This document shows, one piece after another, positions 5,149 to 5,552 of a stretch of 5,552 nucleotides of DNA. Within the stretch, counting starts at the first letter, position 1. Each line of letters opens with the position of its first letter. The notes below the pieces were generated by a model. That model searched no databases. It was not told the DNA's origin and saw only the letters and a list, made by a program, of their open reading frames with translations. Both the position numbers and the translations under genes were made by a program. Origin of the DNA: 20-14-all-45-10 sp964435965 (GTDB lineage Bacteria; Chloroflexota; Dehalococcoidia; GIF9; AB-539-J10); NCBI GenBank assembly GCA_964435965.1, contig CAYTBB010000081.1, positions 1 through 5,552 of the forward strand, read 5' to 3'.

Positions 5149-5473
5149 AATTTCACCCCTAAACCCCACTAAACTAACAAAGATTCTCCAAAAGGCAGGT
5201 TTCAAAATCATTCGCCAAAAAGGCTCCCACGTCATCATGATAGACAACAGAAAAACTAGAATAGTGATCCCAGTTCATCCCGGAAAAGACGTAAAACCCG
5301 GATTAATCAGAGCCATAATCAAAGAAGCAGGATTAAGCAGAGACGATTTCTTCCAGCTCCTTAAACAAAAAAAAAGAAAGGGAAAAAAGAACCATAAAAC
5401 CGACAAACTATATTTTTGTTCCCATTCTCTGTTAATGTTCTTCTATCACCCGACAAAACCCTCCAAAAACTAA
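5141..5473 (+). CDS. hicA: HicA-family mRNA interferase toxin with abnormal C-terminal extension
   Basis: Residues 1-75 form a full HicA domain (double-stranded RNA-binding fold): MPKISPLNPTKL, ILQKAGFKIIRQKGSHVI with the likely catalytic H30, IPVHPGKDVKPGLIRAI (43-59) and KEAGLSRDDFFQLL (61-74). HicA cleaves mRNA and stops growth unless bound by HicB. The TTG at 5141 is the first in-frame start after a stop, gives the usual MPK beginning, and has GTGA 6 nt upstream; it lies inside the end of hicB, so translation is probably coupled. The usual family length is about 60-85 residues, but this frame gives 110: a lysine-rich linker (75-89) and a tail (90-110) encoded by the second copy of the 140-bp repeat. 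A run of nine A (5367-5375) sits at the junction; one added A would shift the frame to a TAA at about residue 88. The domain itself looks intact, so the toxin is probably active, though the true C-terminus is uncertain. Confidence 0.9.
   Translation: MPKISPLNPTKLTKILQKAGFKIIRQKGSHVIMIDNRKTRIVIPVHPGKDVKPGLIRAIIKEAGLSRDDFFQLLKQKKRKGKKNHKTDKLYFCSHSLLMFFYHPTKPSKN
5367..5375 (+). other. Run of nine A within hicA
   Basis: The homopolymer falls directly after the conserved HicA domain (codons 76-79). It is a likely site of replication, transcription or sequencing slippage. With one more A the frame would continue for a few lysine-rich codons and end at TAA (5394-5396), before the repeat begins. Confidence 0.6.
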
Positions 5474-5552
5474 TGTCGCCCCCCTTCTCTGGGTTTACCC
5501 TCTCCAATTATTCCATTTCACTTTGATGGGACTGTCCACACGCCAATTGTCA
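5411..5552 (+). repeat. Direct repeat copy 2 (about 140 bp), overlapping the hicA 3' end; runs to the window edge
   Basis: The partner of 4363-4501, in the same orientation and nearly the same length. Similarity may begin slightly earlier (AAACCGA at 5397-5403 matches 4349-4355). It covers the last 21 codons and the stop of the hicA frame and probably continues past the window. The TATTTTTGTT at its start could end the hicBA transcript, which would then lack the tail codons. Confidence 0.88.

Noticed and set aside
4906..5247. Minus-strand open frame of 113 codons
   Set aside because: It is antisense to hicB and the start of hicA, both of which have clear family motifs.

Overview
The window looks like a piece of an archaeal chromosome. 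It is AT-rich, the best promoters are TATA boxes about 25 bp from the expected start, one of them points to a leaderless transcript, and TTG or GTG start codons are common. The protein set also fits: a histone-deacetylase-family hydrolase, a small archaeal nitroreductase, an ArnR1-like winged-helix protein and small membrane proteins. A lineage of the Bathyarchaeia type is a guess; the sequence does not fix the taxon.

Positions 1-3981 hold six genes, all on the minus strand: a histone deacetylase-like hydrolase (3' end cut off by the window edge), a nitroreductase, two small two-helix membrane proteins, a winged-helix protein, and a four-helix membrane protein with a four-cysteine tail. The gaps between them are wide (about 90-290 bp) and several genes have their own promoter-like sequence, so this is not a tight operon. 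I see no shared pathway among the six.

The gaps between these genes carry nine copies of a 10-bp arm (ACGAAGAGTC or its complement; seven exact, two with one change). Six of the nine form three inverted pairs that could fold as hairpins, with a C-run (G-run on the minus strand) in each loop. This is the most unusual signal in the window and may be an undescribed archaeal extragenic palindrome family.

Positions 3982-4914 have no convincing gene. They hold one more lone arm, A-rich tracts, and the first copy of a repeat of about 140 bp.

Positions 4915-5473 carry a plus-strand hicB-hicA toxin-antitoxin pair with an 8-nt gene overlap and a promoter that implies a leaderless transcript. A second, diverged copy of the 140-bp repeat follows at 5411-5552, so the pair lies between two direct repeats. 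The last 21 codons of the hicA frame lie inside the second copy, just downstream of a run of nine A, which suggests that the toxin's 3' end has been altered.
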